Shown: positions 16,653 to 24,140, numbered from the stretch's first letter. The stretch is 64,000 bases of DNA from Sinomonas humi (GCF_000802235.1 NZ_JTDL01000089.1:1-64000); one strand, 5' to 3'. Made by a program: numbers and translations. The notes: a model not told the origin generated them from the letters alone.

Positions 16653-18181
16653 CGGTGGCGACGAGTGCGGTCACGCCCCGGGCGGGTGTGCACGCGTTCC
16701 TCGGACAATTGCTCGACGCCGGCACGTTCACCGCGTGGGATACCGCGCCCGGGGTCGATCCCGAGGCGGATGCGGACTACCGGGCCGCCCTCGCCCGTGC
16801 GATGGAACGGAGCGGAGTCGACGAGGCCGTCGTGACGGGGGAGGGGCTCGTCGACGGGCATCAAGTTGCTGTGATCGTGAGCGAGTTCGGCTTCCTCGGC
16901 GGATCGATCGGACGGGCGGCCGCGGACCGCATCGTCGCGGCTGTCGACGAGGCGCAAAGGCGCGGCATGCCGCTTGTCGCAGCAACGGCGTCGGGCGGCA
17001 CCAGGATGCAGGAGGGGACTCCCGCGTTCCTGCAGATGCTCCGGATTACCGCCGCGATCGAGCGGTTCAAGGCGCACCGCCTGCCCTACCTCGCGTATCT
17101 TCGGCACCCGACGACCGGGGGCGTCTTCGCGTCATGGGCGTCTCGGGCGCACTTCACGGCGGGGGAGCCCGGGGCGCTCATCGGGTTCCTCGGGCCGAAG
17201 GTGTACGAGGGGCTGACCGGGCACGAGTTCCCGCGCGGGATCCAGACGGCCGAGCACCTCTTCACCTGCGGAACCCTGGACGCCGTCGTCGACCTTGCCG
17301 GATTCCGCCGGCTCGTCAGCGACTTTCTCGGGATCCTCCGGGACGAGGGCGGGGAGCGCGGCGTCGGCCCTGACGCGCCGAGCCGCGAAACGCACTCGCC
17401 CGCGATGCCCGGCTCGGCCGTGCCCTCGGCGCCGCCTGAGGGGCAAGAGCCTGCAGCGGACGACGACGCGATCGCCTTTGGCGAGGCCCGCCACCTTGGC
17501 GCCTGGCAGGCGGTTCTTGAGTCGCGGTCCCCGGACCGTCCGGGGCTCACGGAGTTCCTCGCGGAGGGTTTCGACCGCTTGGTACCCCTCCACGGAACGG
17601 GGCGCGGTCAGGCCTCGGCCGCGATCGCCGTCGTCCTCGCCTCGCTCGCGGGGCGACCCGTCGTCGTCATCGGCCAGGACCGCGCCGCGCAACGCGCCGG
17701 GCACCCGCTTGACGCCGCCGCGCTCGCGCAGGCCCGGCGCGGGATGCGGCTGGCTGCCGGGTTGGACCTGCCGGTCGTCACTGTCATCGACACCCCCGGA
17801 GCCGAACTGTCCCAGCGGGCCGAGGAACACGCGATCGCGGGCGGGATTGCGGACTGCATCGCTGAGATGCTCCAGTTGCCTGTCCCCACGGTTGCCGTGC
17901 TCCTGGGCGAGGGGACGGGAGGCGGCGCGCTTGCGCTCGCGGCCGGACGGCGGATGGTTGCCGCCCAACACGCGTGGCTTGCGCCCCTCCCTCCGGAGGG
18001 GGCGAGCGTGATCGTGCACGGCGGCCCCTCTCGCGCCGCTGACGTCGCGGAGCGGCAGCGGATCACGGCCTGGGAGCTCGCGGTTTCCGGCGCCGTGGAC
18101 GAGATCGTCGAGGAGGCGCCGGATGCCCGCGGATTCTGTCGGCGTCTGGCGGAGGCGGTGGTGCGACAGCTCGATCGGTGA
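16649..18181 (+). CDS. Acyl-CoA carboxyltransferase, fused AccD-AccA type
   Basis: 510 residues. Residues about 40-235 are AccD-like (FLGGSIGRAAADRI, ATASGGTRMQEGTP, RHPTTGGVFASW, GEPGALIGFLGPKVYE). After a Pro/Ala linker (about 240-280), residues 290-505 are AccA-like (RPVVVIGQDRAAQRAGHP, VTVIDTPGAELS, LLGEGTGGGALAL). The zinc finger at the N-terminus of ordinary AccD is missing. Such proteins transfer CO2 between biotin and an acyl-CoA, but no biotin carboxylase or BCCP gene is nearby, so partners must be encoded elsewhere or it acts as a decarboxylase subunit. GTG overlaps the upstream TGA. Confidence 0.85.
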   Translation: MTVATSAVTPRAGVHAFLGQLLDAGTFTAWDTAPGVDPEADADYRAALARAMERSGVDEAVVTGEGLVDGHQVAVIVSEFGFLGGSIGRAAADRIVAAVDEAQRRGMPLVAATASGGTRMQEGTPAFLQMLRITAAIERFKAHRLPYLAYLRHPTTGGVFASWASRAHFTAGEPGALIGFLGPKVYEGLTGHEFPRGIQTAEHLFTCGTLDAVVDLAGFRRLVSDFLGILRDEGGERGVGPDAPSRETHSPAMPGSAVPSAPPEGQEPAADDDAIAFGEARHLGAWQAVLESRSPDRPGLTEFLAEGFDRLVPLHGTGRGQASAAIAVVLASLAGRPVVVIGQDRAAQRAGHPLDAAALAQARRGMRLAAGLDLPVVTVIDTPGAELSQRAEEHAIAGGIADCIAEMLQLPVPTVAVLLGEGTGGGALALAAGRRMVAAQHAWLAPLPPEGASVIVHGGPSRAADVAERQRITAWELAVSGAVDEIVEEAPDARGFCRRLAEAVVRQLDR

Positions 18182-18200
18182 GCCTTGCGCTCAGTCGAAT

Positions 18201-18243
18201 GCGGCCGCGAACCACCCCGTTGCGGGGGCTGGTTTGCGGCCGC
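18201..18243 (+). terminator. Hairpin at the end of the amidase operon
   Basis: The arms GCGGCCGC (18201-18208 and 18236-18243) continue inward with AACCA/TGGTT and CCCC/GGGG, with one mismatch and a bulge. It begins 20 bp after the carboxyltransferase stop. No T tract follows, so termination would be imperfect. Confidence 0.55.
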
Positions 18244-18266
18244 TGCCGTGGGCTGCGGACAATACC

Positions 18267-18282
18267 TATCGGATATCCGATA
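18267..18282. promoter_or_regulatory. Perfect 16-bp palindrome, candidate operator
   Basis: TATCGGATATCCGATA is fully self-complementary and sits in unusually AT-rich sequence 78 bp before the hydroxyacid dehydrogenase start. A -10-like TATAGG overlaps its right edge. A GntR- or IclR-type regulator is a reasonable guess; none is encoded next to it. Confidence 0.6.
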
Positions 18283-18359
18283 TAGGATTTAGAGGTTTGT
18301 TTGGGATCTCGTGCGCCACTGCCGCGGGTAAGACCAGCACCTGAGGGAAGGAGTGCGCC

Positions 18360-19334
18360 GTGGTTCGGAAGCCCCGGGTCGTCGTGACCGACTTGGACCA
18401 GCCGTCGCTGGCGGAGGAGGAAGCGGTCAGCGCCGCCGAGGGGTTCGAACTCGTGCGGGCCGAGTGTCGCACTGAGGACGATGTCATCCGGGCCGGCGAG
18501 GGAGCCGACGCCCTGATCGTGCAGTACGCGCCGATCACTCGCGAGGTCTTCAAAGCCCTCCCGCATCTGAAGGTCGTGGCGCGGTACGGCGTCGGCGTCG
18601 ACACTGTCGACCTCGAGGCCGCCACGGACTCCGGCGTCGCGGTCTGCAATGTGCCGGATTACGGTACCGAGGATGTGAGCGATCACGCGATCGCCCTCGC
18701 GCTTAGCCTCGCCCGCGGCGTCGTCGGTCTTGACCGCGAAATGCGCAGCGGCAACTACTCCCTCGCTCCCGTCCAGCCGCTGCACCGTGTTGCCGGACGC
18801 ATCTTCGGCGTCGTCGGGCTCGGCCTCATCGGCGCCGCCACCGCGCGCAAGGCGCGCGGCGTCGGCTACGAGACCATTGGCTTCGACCCCGTCTTCGAGC
18901 CGGGGACGACGACGCCGGGGGGCACCGCCGTCGTGAGCTTCGACGACCTGATCCGCCGCGCCGATGTGATCTCGCTCCACGTGCCGCTCAATGCGCACAC
19001 GCGTCACCTCATCAATGCCGACGTCCTCGCGGCCATGAAGCCGGGGGCCATCCTCGTCAACACGTGCAGGGGCGGCGTCGTCGACACGGAGGCGTTGGTT
19101 GAGGCACTGCGCTCGGGAGGCATCCGTGCCGCCGGGCTCGACGTCTTCGAGCAGGAGCCGCTACCGAAGGACAGCCCGCTCTTCGCGTTGCCCAACACCG
19201 TGCTCACGCCGCACGCGGCCTGGTACAGCGAGGAGTCGCAGGTTGAGCTCAAGCGGCGCACCGCGCAGAATGTCGCGGACGTGCTCGCGGGAAGAAAGCT
19301 CAGGAACATCGTGAACCCGGAGGTATTGGCATGA
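18360..19334 (+). CDS. D-2-hydroxyacid dehydrogenase family protein (CtBP-like)
   Basis: 324 residues. Catalytic-domain residues come first (VVARYGVGVDTVDL), then the NAD-binding Rossmann motif GVVGLGLIGAATARKA, the arginine in LVNTCRGGVVDTEAL, the glutamate in GLDVFEQEPL and the histidine in LTPHAAWYSE. The last three form the Arg-Glu-His active site of the family. It reversibly oxidises a D-2-hydroxyacid with NAD. GTG 18360 has GGAAGGAG about 8 nt upstream. It is coupled to the following lldD by an ATGA overlap, so the pair probably handles related hydroxy acids. Confidence 0.88.
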   Translation: MVRKPRVVVTDLDQPSLAEEEAVSAAEGFELVRAECRTEDDVIRAGEGADALIVQYAPITREVFKALPHLKVVARYGVGVDTVDLEAATDSGVAVCNVPDYGTEDVSDHAIALALSLARGVVGLDREMRSGNYSLAPVQPLHRVAGRIFGVVGLGLIGAATARKARGVGYETIGFDPVFEPGTTTPGGTAVVSFDDLIRRADVISLHVPLNAHTRHLINADVLAAMKPGAILVNTCRGGVVDTEALVEALRSGGIRAAGLDVFEQEPLPKDSPLFALPNTVLTPHAAWYSEESQVELKRRTAQNVADVLAGRKLRNIVNPEVLA

Positions 19335-20653
19335 CGACGACGAACGCAATGTCGAATACGCCAGAGGCCAAGGCGGCCCCACAGCTCGAGGCGAGCCGCA
19401 AGCCGGGCAGCGCGCCCGCAGTGTCGGCACCCGATGCGCGCGTCCCCGTGCGGCGCCAGCTGCCCAAGATCTCCGAGGTGCGCGAACTCCTACAGTTCCG
19501 TGCCCCCGTCCTTGACCCTGTCCGGCGTCGCCTCGAGGGCGCGCTCACGATCGATGATCTGCGCAAGATCAGCCGCCGGACCACGCCGCGCGCGGTCTTC
19601 GACTACGTCGACGGCGCCGCCGAATCCGAGGTCACGGCTCAGCGCAACCTAGCGGCGTTCCGGGACGTCAAGTTCGTGCCGGAGACCCTGAACTCGGTGG
19701 CCGAGCCCGACCTTTCGACGGAGCTTTTCGGCGAGCGCATCGCGTTCCCGCTCGTCTTCGCACCCACCGGCTACACGCGGATGATGCACCACGAGGGCGA
19801 GGCCGCCGTGGCCCGCGTCGCGGAGCGCAACGGCCTCCCTTACTCGCTCTCGACCGTCGGCACCACGACGATCGAAGAGGTGCGGGACGCCGCCCCGAAC
19901 GGGCAGAACTGGTTCCAGCTCTACCTCACGAATGACGAGGCCCTCAACGAGGAGATGGTGGGCCGCGCGCTCGACGCGGGCTGCAAGACCGTGATTCTCA
20001 CTGTCGACACCGCCGTGGCGGGCGGACGGCACAAGGACACGCGCAACGGCCTGACGATCCCGCCGTCGCTCACGGTGAAGACGTTCCTCGACATGTCGCG
20101 CTTCCCGTACTGGTGGTTCAACAAGCTCACGACGCCGCCGATCAACTTCGCGTTGCTCCGCGACTACCCGGGGACCTCGGCAGATGTCGCCGCGATGCTC
20201 TTCGATCCGGGGCTCAACTACGAGGATCTCGAGTGGCTGCGCAAGGCGTGGCCGCACAACCTCCTCGTCAAGGGCATTACCAATCCCCAGGATGCGGCGC
20301 GCGTCGTCGAACTCGGCGCTGACGGCGTCGTCGTCTCGAACCACGGCGGCCGGCAGCTCGACCGGACGCCAGCGACGCTCGATGTCCTTCCCGCGGTCCG
20401 CGACGCGGTCGGAAGCGAGGCGACCCTGCTGCTCGACAGCGGCGTACGGAACGGCCAGGACATCGTTGCGGCGATTGCCCGTGGGGCGGACGCTGTGATG
20501 ATTGGGCGTGCATACCTGTACGGCCTCATGGCTGGCGGGGAGCGCGGGGTGGAGCGGGCCGTCGAGATCCTGCGGACCGAGTACCGCCGCGCGCTGCAGC
20601 TGCTCGGACTCAAGGAGACTCAGCAGATCTCGTCGCGCCACGTACGAGCGTAA
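19331..20653 (+). CDS. lldD: FMN-dependent alpha-hydroxy acid dehydrogenase (L-lactate dehydrogenase type)
   Basis: 440 residues. After a 70-residue extension, the FMN TIM barrel begins at FDYVDGAAESEVTAQRNL. The substrate and FMN motifs follow: FAPTGYTRMMHHEGE, LSTVGTTTIEEV, LLVKGITNPQDA, the catalytic His338 in VVSNHGGRQLDR and LLDSGVRNGQDI. The family oxidises L-lactate or similar 2-hydroxyacids to 2-oxoacids, feeding electrons to the respiratory chain. ATG overlaps the TGA of the dehydrogenase gene. L-lactate is the most likely substrate, but mandelate or glycolate cannot be excluded. Confidence 0.9.
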   Translation: MTTTNAMSNTPEAKAAPQLEASRKPGSAPAVSAPDARVPVRRQLPKISEVRELLQFRAPVLDPVRRRLEGALTIDDLRKISRRTTPRAVFDYVDGAAESEVTAQRNLAAFRDVKFVPETLNSVAEPDLSTELFGERIAFPLVFAPTGYTRMMHHEGEAAVARVAERNGLPYSLSTVGTTTIEEVRDAAPNGQNWFQLYLTNDEALNEEMVGRALDAGCKTVILTVDTAVAGGRHKDTRNGLTIPPSLTVKTFLDMSRFPYWWFNKLTTPPINFALLRDYPGTSADVAAMLFDPGLNYEDLEWLRKAWPHNLLVKGITNPQDAARVVELGADGVVVSNHGGRQLDRTPATLDVLPAVRDAVGSEATLLLDSGVRNGQDIVAAIARGADAVMIGRAYLYGLMAGGERGVERAVEILRTEYRRALQLLGLKETQQISSRHVRA

Positions 20654-20748
20654 GTTCGCGAAACCCGGCTTACCGCCGAAACCCCGGCTTACCGCCGAAA
20701 CCCCGCGATAGCGGCAGGGGTTTCGGCGGCCGGCGGGGGTTTCGGCGC
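20654..20748. repeat. 19-bp-period repeat block (3 direct + 2 inverted units)
   Basis: Five consecutive 19-bp windows fill 95 bp. Units at 20673 and 20692 begin CCGCCGAAACCCC, the one at 20654 is a degraded copy, and those at 20711 and 20730 carry the reverse complement GGGGTTTCGGCG(G). The inner pair forms a 13-bp perfect stem with a 12-nt loop between the convergent lldD and nuclease genes, so it could also terminate both. The same architecture with other words recurs in other gaps. Confidence 0.85.
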
Positions 20749-20756
20749 AGCGACGG

Positions 20757-21677
20757 TCAGGCACCAGCCTTGAGGACCGCGGCGATGCGTCGGCGCAGGC
20801 CGGCCTCGTCGAAGAGATCGCGCCACTCGATCCTGAGCAGGATCCAACCGCCTTCCATGAGCGCTCGTTCGCGCTTTCGCTCCCGTAGGAGTGCCTCGCC
20901 GGTCGGCTCGTACGCAAAGTACTTGATGTCGCCGTCGAACTCGATCCCGACCTTGAGTTTCACCCAGGCGAAGTCGAGGCGGTATCTTCCGAGCCGGGTG
21001 GAGACCTCGACCTGTTGATCGGGCATCTCGAAAGGCATGAGGGTGAGGAGATACCGGAGGAGGCTTTCCCCCGGGGATTCGCTCAGCTCCGAGGCCAGGC
21101 CCCAAGCGGCTCGTGCAGTTCGGATGCCTCTCTTGCCCTCCGCCGAGGCCAACAGGGCGTCGACCGCCTCACGGTCCGCTCCGAGCCTGAGCCCGTGGTC
21201 AAGCAGGATCTGTGCCTGGCCGCGCCGCATGATGCGAGCGGAATCGACGAGGGTTCGTTCGAGGGTGGTCGCCGGCAAGCCACGCAGGACGCACAGCTCG
21301 GAAGGGAGCAGCGTCCCGCTGTGGATCCTCACATCCTCTGCGCGGCCGCTCCGCCCGGGGCACCTTGGTGTTGTGACGTGGATGCTGCTGTCCACGTTCC
21401 AGAGGTGGAGGCCGTGGAGCCGGGCTGCGCTCACGTGGCTGTAGGCGTACGCCGCCTCCCTGCGCCGGGCGGCCTCCTCGTGATGAGCGGCCAAGACCAT
21501 GAGGTGGCGCTCCTCCTCTGAGAGGCCGGTCCACGCAGCTGCTTCGTAGTAAGCACCTCGCCTGATTCTTGCTACAGCCCTTGCCTGTAGCAGCCGGTCG
21601 GCGGCCTTCGAGGAGCCAAAGCGATCGTTCAGCTGAGAGGTCAGCCACGGGCCAGGGTGGGGCAGCACGAGTTCCAT
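20757..21677 (-). CDS. AbiEi-like HTH protein with C-terminal DUF559/Vsr-type nuclease domain
   Basis: 306 residues. The N-terminal 70 residues look like the winged-helix region of AbiEi-type proteins (LLQARAVARIRRGAYYEAAA). The C-terminus has a PD-(D/E)XK-like pattern, RYRLDFAWVKLKVGIEFDGD, with Asp and Glu-x-Asp in the order seen in DUF559/Vsr nucleases. Function is unproven; genes of this kind are common and scattered in actinobacteria. A full-length paralogue lies at 50828-51751. This copy is bracketed by repeat blocks on both sides and shares the upstream element TTATCCACATAG with the paralogue. Confidence 0.75.
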   Translation of the reverse strand: MELVLPHPGPWLTSQLNDRFGSSKAADRLLQARAVARIRRGAYYEAAAWTGLSEEERHLMVLAAHHEEAARRREAAYAYSHVSAARLHGLHLWNVDSSIHVTTPRCPGRSGRAEDVRIHSGTLLPSELCVLRGLPATTLERTLVDSARIMRRGQAQILLDHGLRLGADREAVDALLASAEGKRGIRTARAAWGLASELSESPGESLLRYLLTLMPFEMPDQQVEVSTRLGRYRLDFAWVKLKVGIEFDGDIKYFAYEPTGEALLRERKRERALMEGGWILLRIEWRDLFDEAGLRRRIAAVLKAGA

Positions 21678-21725
21678 GTGTTGAATCTGTCAGGGGCGGA
21701 GGGGGCAGCGCCGCACGGTCCGGCT

Positions 21726-21737
21726 CTATGTGGATAA
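21726..21737 (-). promoter_or_regulatory. Element TTATCCACATAG shared with the paralogue gene
   Basis: On the minus strand this 12-mer ends 48 nt before the nuclease-gene ATG. The same 12-mer precedes the paralogue at 50769-50780 by 47 nt. It may contain a -10 box (TATCCA), or be a protein-binding site; its first 9 bases equal the E. coli DnaA-box consensus. Confidence 0.6.
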
Positions 21738-21751
21738 CTGCCGAGGCGATG

Positions 21752-21907
21752 GATGTCACGAGGCCTATGGGCGCCGCGATGTCACGAGGCCTATGGTCGC
21801 CGCGATGTCACGAGTCCCACGGGCGCCGCGATGTCACGAGGCCTATGGTCGCCGCGATGTCACGAGTCCCACGGGCGCCGCGATGTCACGAGGCCCACGA
21901 CGACCGC
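21752..21907. repeat. Six 26-bp tandem repeats
   Basis: Units start at 21752, 21778, 21804, 21830, 21856 and 21882, each beginning GATGTCACGAG and ending with CGCCGC or a variant. The middles alternate between GCCTATGG and TCCCACGG types, so units 2+3 and 4+5 are copies of one 52-bp block. The array is upstream of the leftward nuclease gene and is noncoding in any convincing frame. It has no spacers and is not a CRISPR. Confidence 0.9.
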
Positions 21908-22049
21908 CGAAACCCCTCGTTGTCGGCGGGGGTTTCGGCGGCTGACAGGGGTTTCGGCGGGAGAGAGGTGGGGCTGCCGGGGGTTTCGGCGGGTGGCGGG
22001 GGTTTCGGCGGGGGAGAGGTGGATCTGGCGGGGGTTTCGGTCGGGGAGT
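21904..22049. repeat. GGGGTTTCGGCGG array with 19- and 32-bp steps
   Basis: One inverted copy (21904-21916) is followed by direct copies at 21929, 21948, 21980 and 21999 and a variant at 22031. Steps are 19, 32, 19, 32, so two 51-bp blocks (19 + 19 + 13) stand in tandem. The word is the same as in the block at 20654-20748, so this word flanks the nuclease gene on both sides. Confidence 0.85.
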
Positions 22050-22128
22050 CTGCCACAGAGAGGCCGAACCATGCCCGCGTCGGTTAGGGTCGATGCAACC
22101 GACTCGTTCTCCGAAAGCAGGGGGAGCT

Positions 22129-23025
22129 ATGCGCGCAGAATCGACCGTCGAGGGTCTCATGGGACCGCTCGAGCTTCTTTTCACGGGCACGATCTGGGCT
22201 GAAGGTCCAGTATGGGTCCCGTCGTCGCAGACCGTCCGATGGAGCGACATCCCCAACAACCGAATCCTCGAGTTCGAGCCATCGACCGGGCAGACACGCG
22301 AGTACGCCACAGGGGTGGAGTTCACGAACGGCCGCACGCTCGACGCCGATGGGAGCGTGGTGCAGTGCAGTCACGGCCGGCGCAGGGTCGAGCGGGACCG
22401 CGATGGCGTGGTGACCGCCGTCGTCGATTCCTTCGAAGGCAGGCGGCTCAACTCGCCGAACGACGTCGTCGTTGCGCGCGACGGCACGGTCTGGTTCACG
22501 GACCCGCCCTACGGCATCCTCCCAGGCACAAACGAGGGCCACGAGGGGGAGCAGGAGTACGGTGCTTGCTACGTCTTCCGGTGCGGGCCCGGAGGAGAGG
22601 ACCTCACGCCGGTCGTGACCGACATGGTGCATCCGAACGGGCTCGCGTTCTCGCCGGACGAGTCCCTCCTTTACGTCGCCGACACCGCCGGTCTGCGTCA
22701 CGACGTGCCGTTCCGCATCGCCGTCTATGACGTCGTCGGGGGCAGCTGCCGCAACGGCCGCACCTTCGTGGAGCTCGACGACGCTCACCCTTCCGACGGA
22801 TTCCGAGTCGATGTCGAGGGCCGGGTTTGGACCTCGGCCGGACCCTCGGTGCGCGTCTACGCGCCCGACGGGGCGCTCCTCGCCGAAACTGAGTTGCCCG
22901 AGACGGTTTCCAACGTGTGCTTCGGCGGCCCGGACGGGCACGAGCTCTACATCACGGCCACGACGAGCCTCTACCGCCTGCGCACCACCACCCGCGACGC
23001 AGCCCAAGCCAGCCGCGTCGGATGA
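22129..23025 (+). CDS. SMP-30/gluconolactonase-like protein
   Basis: 298 residues, a six-bladed propeller. Metal and catalytic landmarks are visible: Glu in WAEGPVWVP, Asn in RRLNSPNDVVVARDG, Asn in MVHPNGLAFSPDESLLYVAD and the Asp in VADTAGLRHD. These proteins hydrolyse sugar lactones with a divalent metal. ATG 22129 is preferred over 22093 because the -10-like TAGGGT (22085-22090) would start transcription after 22093, and GGGGGAG lies close before 22129. The next gene overlaps by ATGA. The sugar substrate is unknown. Confidence 0.82.
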   Translation: MRAESTVEGLMGPLELLFTGTIWAEGPVWVPSSQTVRWSDIPNNRILEFEPSTGQTREYATGVEFTNGRTLDADGSVVQCSHGRRRVERDRDGVVTAVVDSFEGRRLNSPNDVVVARDGTVWFTDPPYGILPGTNEGHEGEQEYGACYVFRCGPGGEDLTPVVTDMVHPNGLAFSPDESLLYVADTAGLRHDVPFRIAVYDVVGGSCRNGRTFVELDDAHPSDGFRVDVEGRVWTSAGPSVRVYAPDGALLAETELPETVSNVCFGGPDGHELYITATTSLYRLRTTTRDAAQASRVG

Positions 23026-23429
23026 GGCGCCTGCTCGCGCTCCTCGTGCTGCCTCTGGTGCTGGGGCTCCTTGGCATGCACGCCGTGGCAGCGCATGCGA
23101 TCGAGCCCGTCGAGGCCGCCGGTCAGACAGCTGCCGGCCAGACAGCTGCGGGCCAGACAGCTGCAGGCCACACAGCCGCGGGCCAGATCGCGAGCACAGG
23201 GACGGACGACGACGCGTGCCACCCCGGCTGCCCACCTTCCGGAGCAGAGCACCCCTCTGACTGCATCCCCGCCCCGGGAGCTCAAGCGCCCTCGGTGCCA
23301 GCCGTCGTCGTTCTCCTCCGCTCCGACGCCGTCCAGCCCGGACCCGTGGGCACTGCCCCCGTACACCCCGGCGCTCTGCGTGCCTCTGGCGCGCCCGAGC
23401 TCCACGACCTGTCGATCAGCCGGACGTAG
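23022..23429 (+). CDS. Small secreted/membrane protein, DUF6153-like
   Basis: 135 residues. An N-terminal hydrophobic segment (LLALLVLPLVLGLLGMHAVA) acts as signal or anchor. The mid part has a Cys-containing ACHPGC cluster and the C-terminus APELHDLSISRT resembles the ending of DUF6153 proteins, which often neighbour DUF305 lipoproteins. Between them lie five AAGQT pentapeptides encoded by 15-bp repeats. ATG overlaps the TGA of the gluconolactonase gene. The function is unknown; the cysteine/histidine content and the DUF305 neighbour suggest metal handling. Confidence 0.65.
   Translation: MRRLLALLVLPLVLGLLGMHAVAAHAIEPVEAAGQTAAGQTAAGQTAAGHTAAGQIASTGTDDDACHPGCPPSGAEHPSDCIPAPGAQAPSVPAVVVLLRSDAVQPGPVGTAPVHPGALRASGAPELHDLSISRT
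23115..23189 (+). repeat. Five 15-bp tandem repeats encoding AAGQT
   Basis: Units at 23115, 23130, 23145, 23160 and 23175 each encode A-A-G-(Q/H)-(T/I). Units differ mostly at third codon positions, which suggests selection for the peptide or an old duplication. Confidence 0.85.
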
Positions 23430-23508
23430 GCCGAGGCCGCTCCCCGCCATCGATCCCCTGGACGCTGGCGCGCCCGCGTCCCTCCCATATCTCATCGACA
23501 GGAAGACC

Positions 23509-24138
23509 ATGACCACTCTCCAGCACACCCATGCCCGCCGCCGTTCGCTCGGCCTGGCACTCCTCGCGGCGAGCTCCCTCGCGCTCGCAGGCTGCGGGGC
23601 GCCCGCCGCCGCACCGCCGTCGTCGTCCGCCCCTGCCGAGGCTCACGGCGCGCACTCGATGCCAAGCCCGTCAGCCTCTTTCAACAGCGCGGACGCGATG
23701 TTCGCGCAGATGATGGTCCCGCACCATGAGCAAGCGGTGGAGATGAGCGAGATCGTCCTCGCCAAGCCGGGGCTCGATCCACGCGTCGCCGCCCTCGCGC
23801 AGCAGATCAAGGCCGCGCAGGCTCCCGAGATTGCCACGCTCAAGAACTGGCTCGCCGCGTGGGGTCAGCCGGTGAGCATGGCGGACCATGATTCGGGCGG
23901 AGTCATGAGCGGGATGATGAGGGACGAGGATCTCGGTCAACTCCGCGCGGCGGATTCGGCGGTGGCCGCGAAGCTGTTCCTCACGCAGATGATCGCCCAC
24001 CACGAGGGTGCCGTCCAGATGGCGCGGACGGAGACCGAGGCGGGCCAACACGGTGACGCGGTCGCGATGGCATCCGCGATCGTGACGTCGCAGAGCAAGG
24101 AGATCGACGAGATGAAGGCGATCCTCGCTCAGCCGTAG
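23509..24138 (+). CDS. DUF305 lipoprotein
   Basis: 209 residues. A lipoprotein signal ends at the lipobox LAGC with Cys29, so the protein is anchored outside the membrane. Two copies of the DUF305 signature, MMVPHHEQAVEMS and MIAHHEGAVQMA, give paired histidines plus methionines in helical hairpins, a metal-binding layout usually linked with copper. The long upstream reading frame is an artefact of overlap with the preceding gene; ATG 23509 has AGGAAG before it and yields a clean signal peptide. It follows the DUF6153-like gene and ends 2 bp before the convergent MFS gene. Confidence 0.88.
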   Translation: MTTLQHTHARRRSLGLALLAASSLALAGCGAPAAAPPSSSAPAEAHGAHSMPSPSASFNSADAMFAQMMVPHHEQAVEMSEIVLAKPGLDPRVAALAQQIKAAQAPEIATLKNWLAAWGQPVSMADHDSGGVMSGMMRDEDLGQLRAADSAVAAKLFLTQMIAHHEGAVQMARTETEAGQHGDAVAMASAIVTSQSKEIDEMKAILAQP

Positions 24139-24140
24139 CC

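Noticed and set aside
21729-21737. TTATCCACA as a replication origin DnaA box
   Set aside because: Single copies only, at two gene starts, with no box cluster, AT-rich unwinding region, dnaA or dnaN gene.
21752-22049. Possible CRISPR array
   Set aside because: The copies are contiguous or separated by repeated sequence, with no unique spacers of constant length, and there are no cas genes.
23071-23508. N-terminal extension of the DUF305 frame
   Set aside because: It overlaps the DUF6153-like gene and would bury the lipoprotein signal peptide inside the protein.
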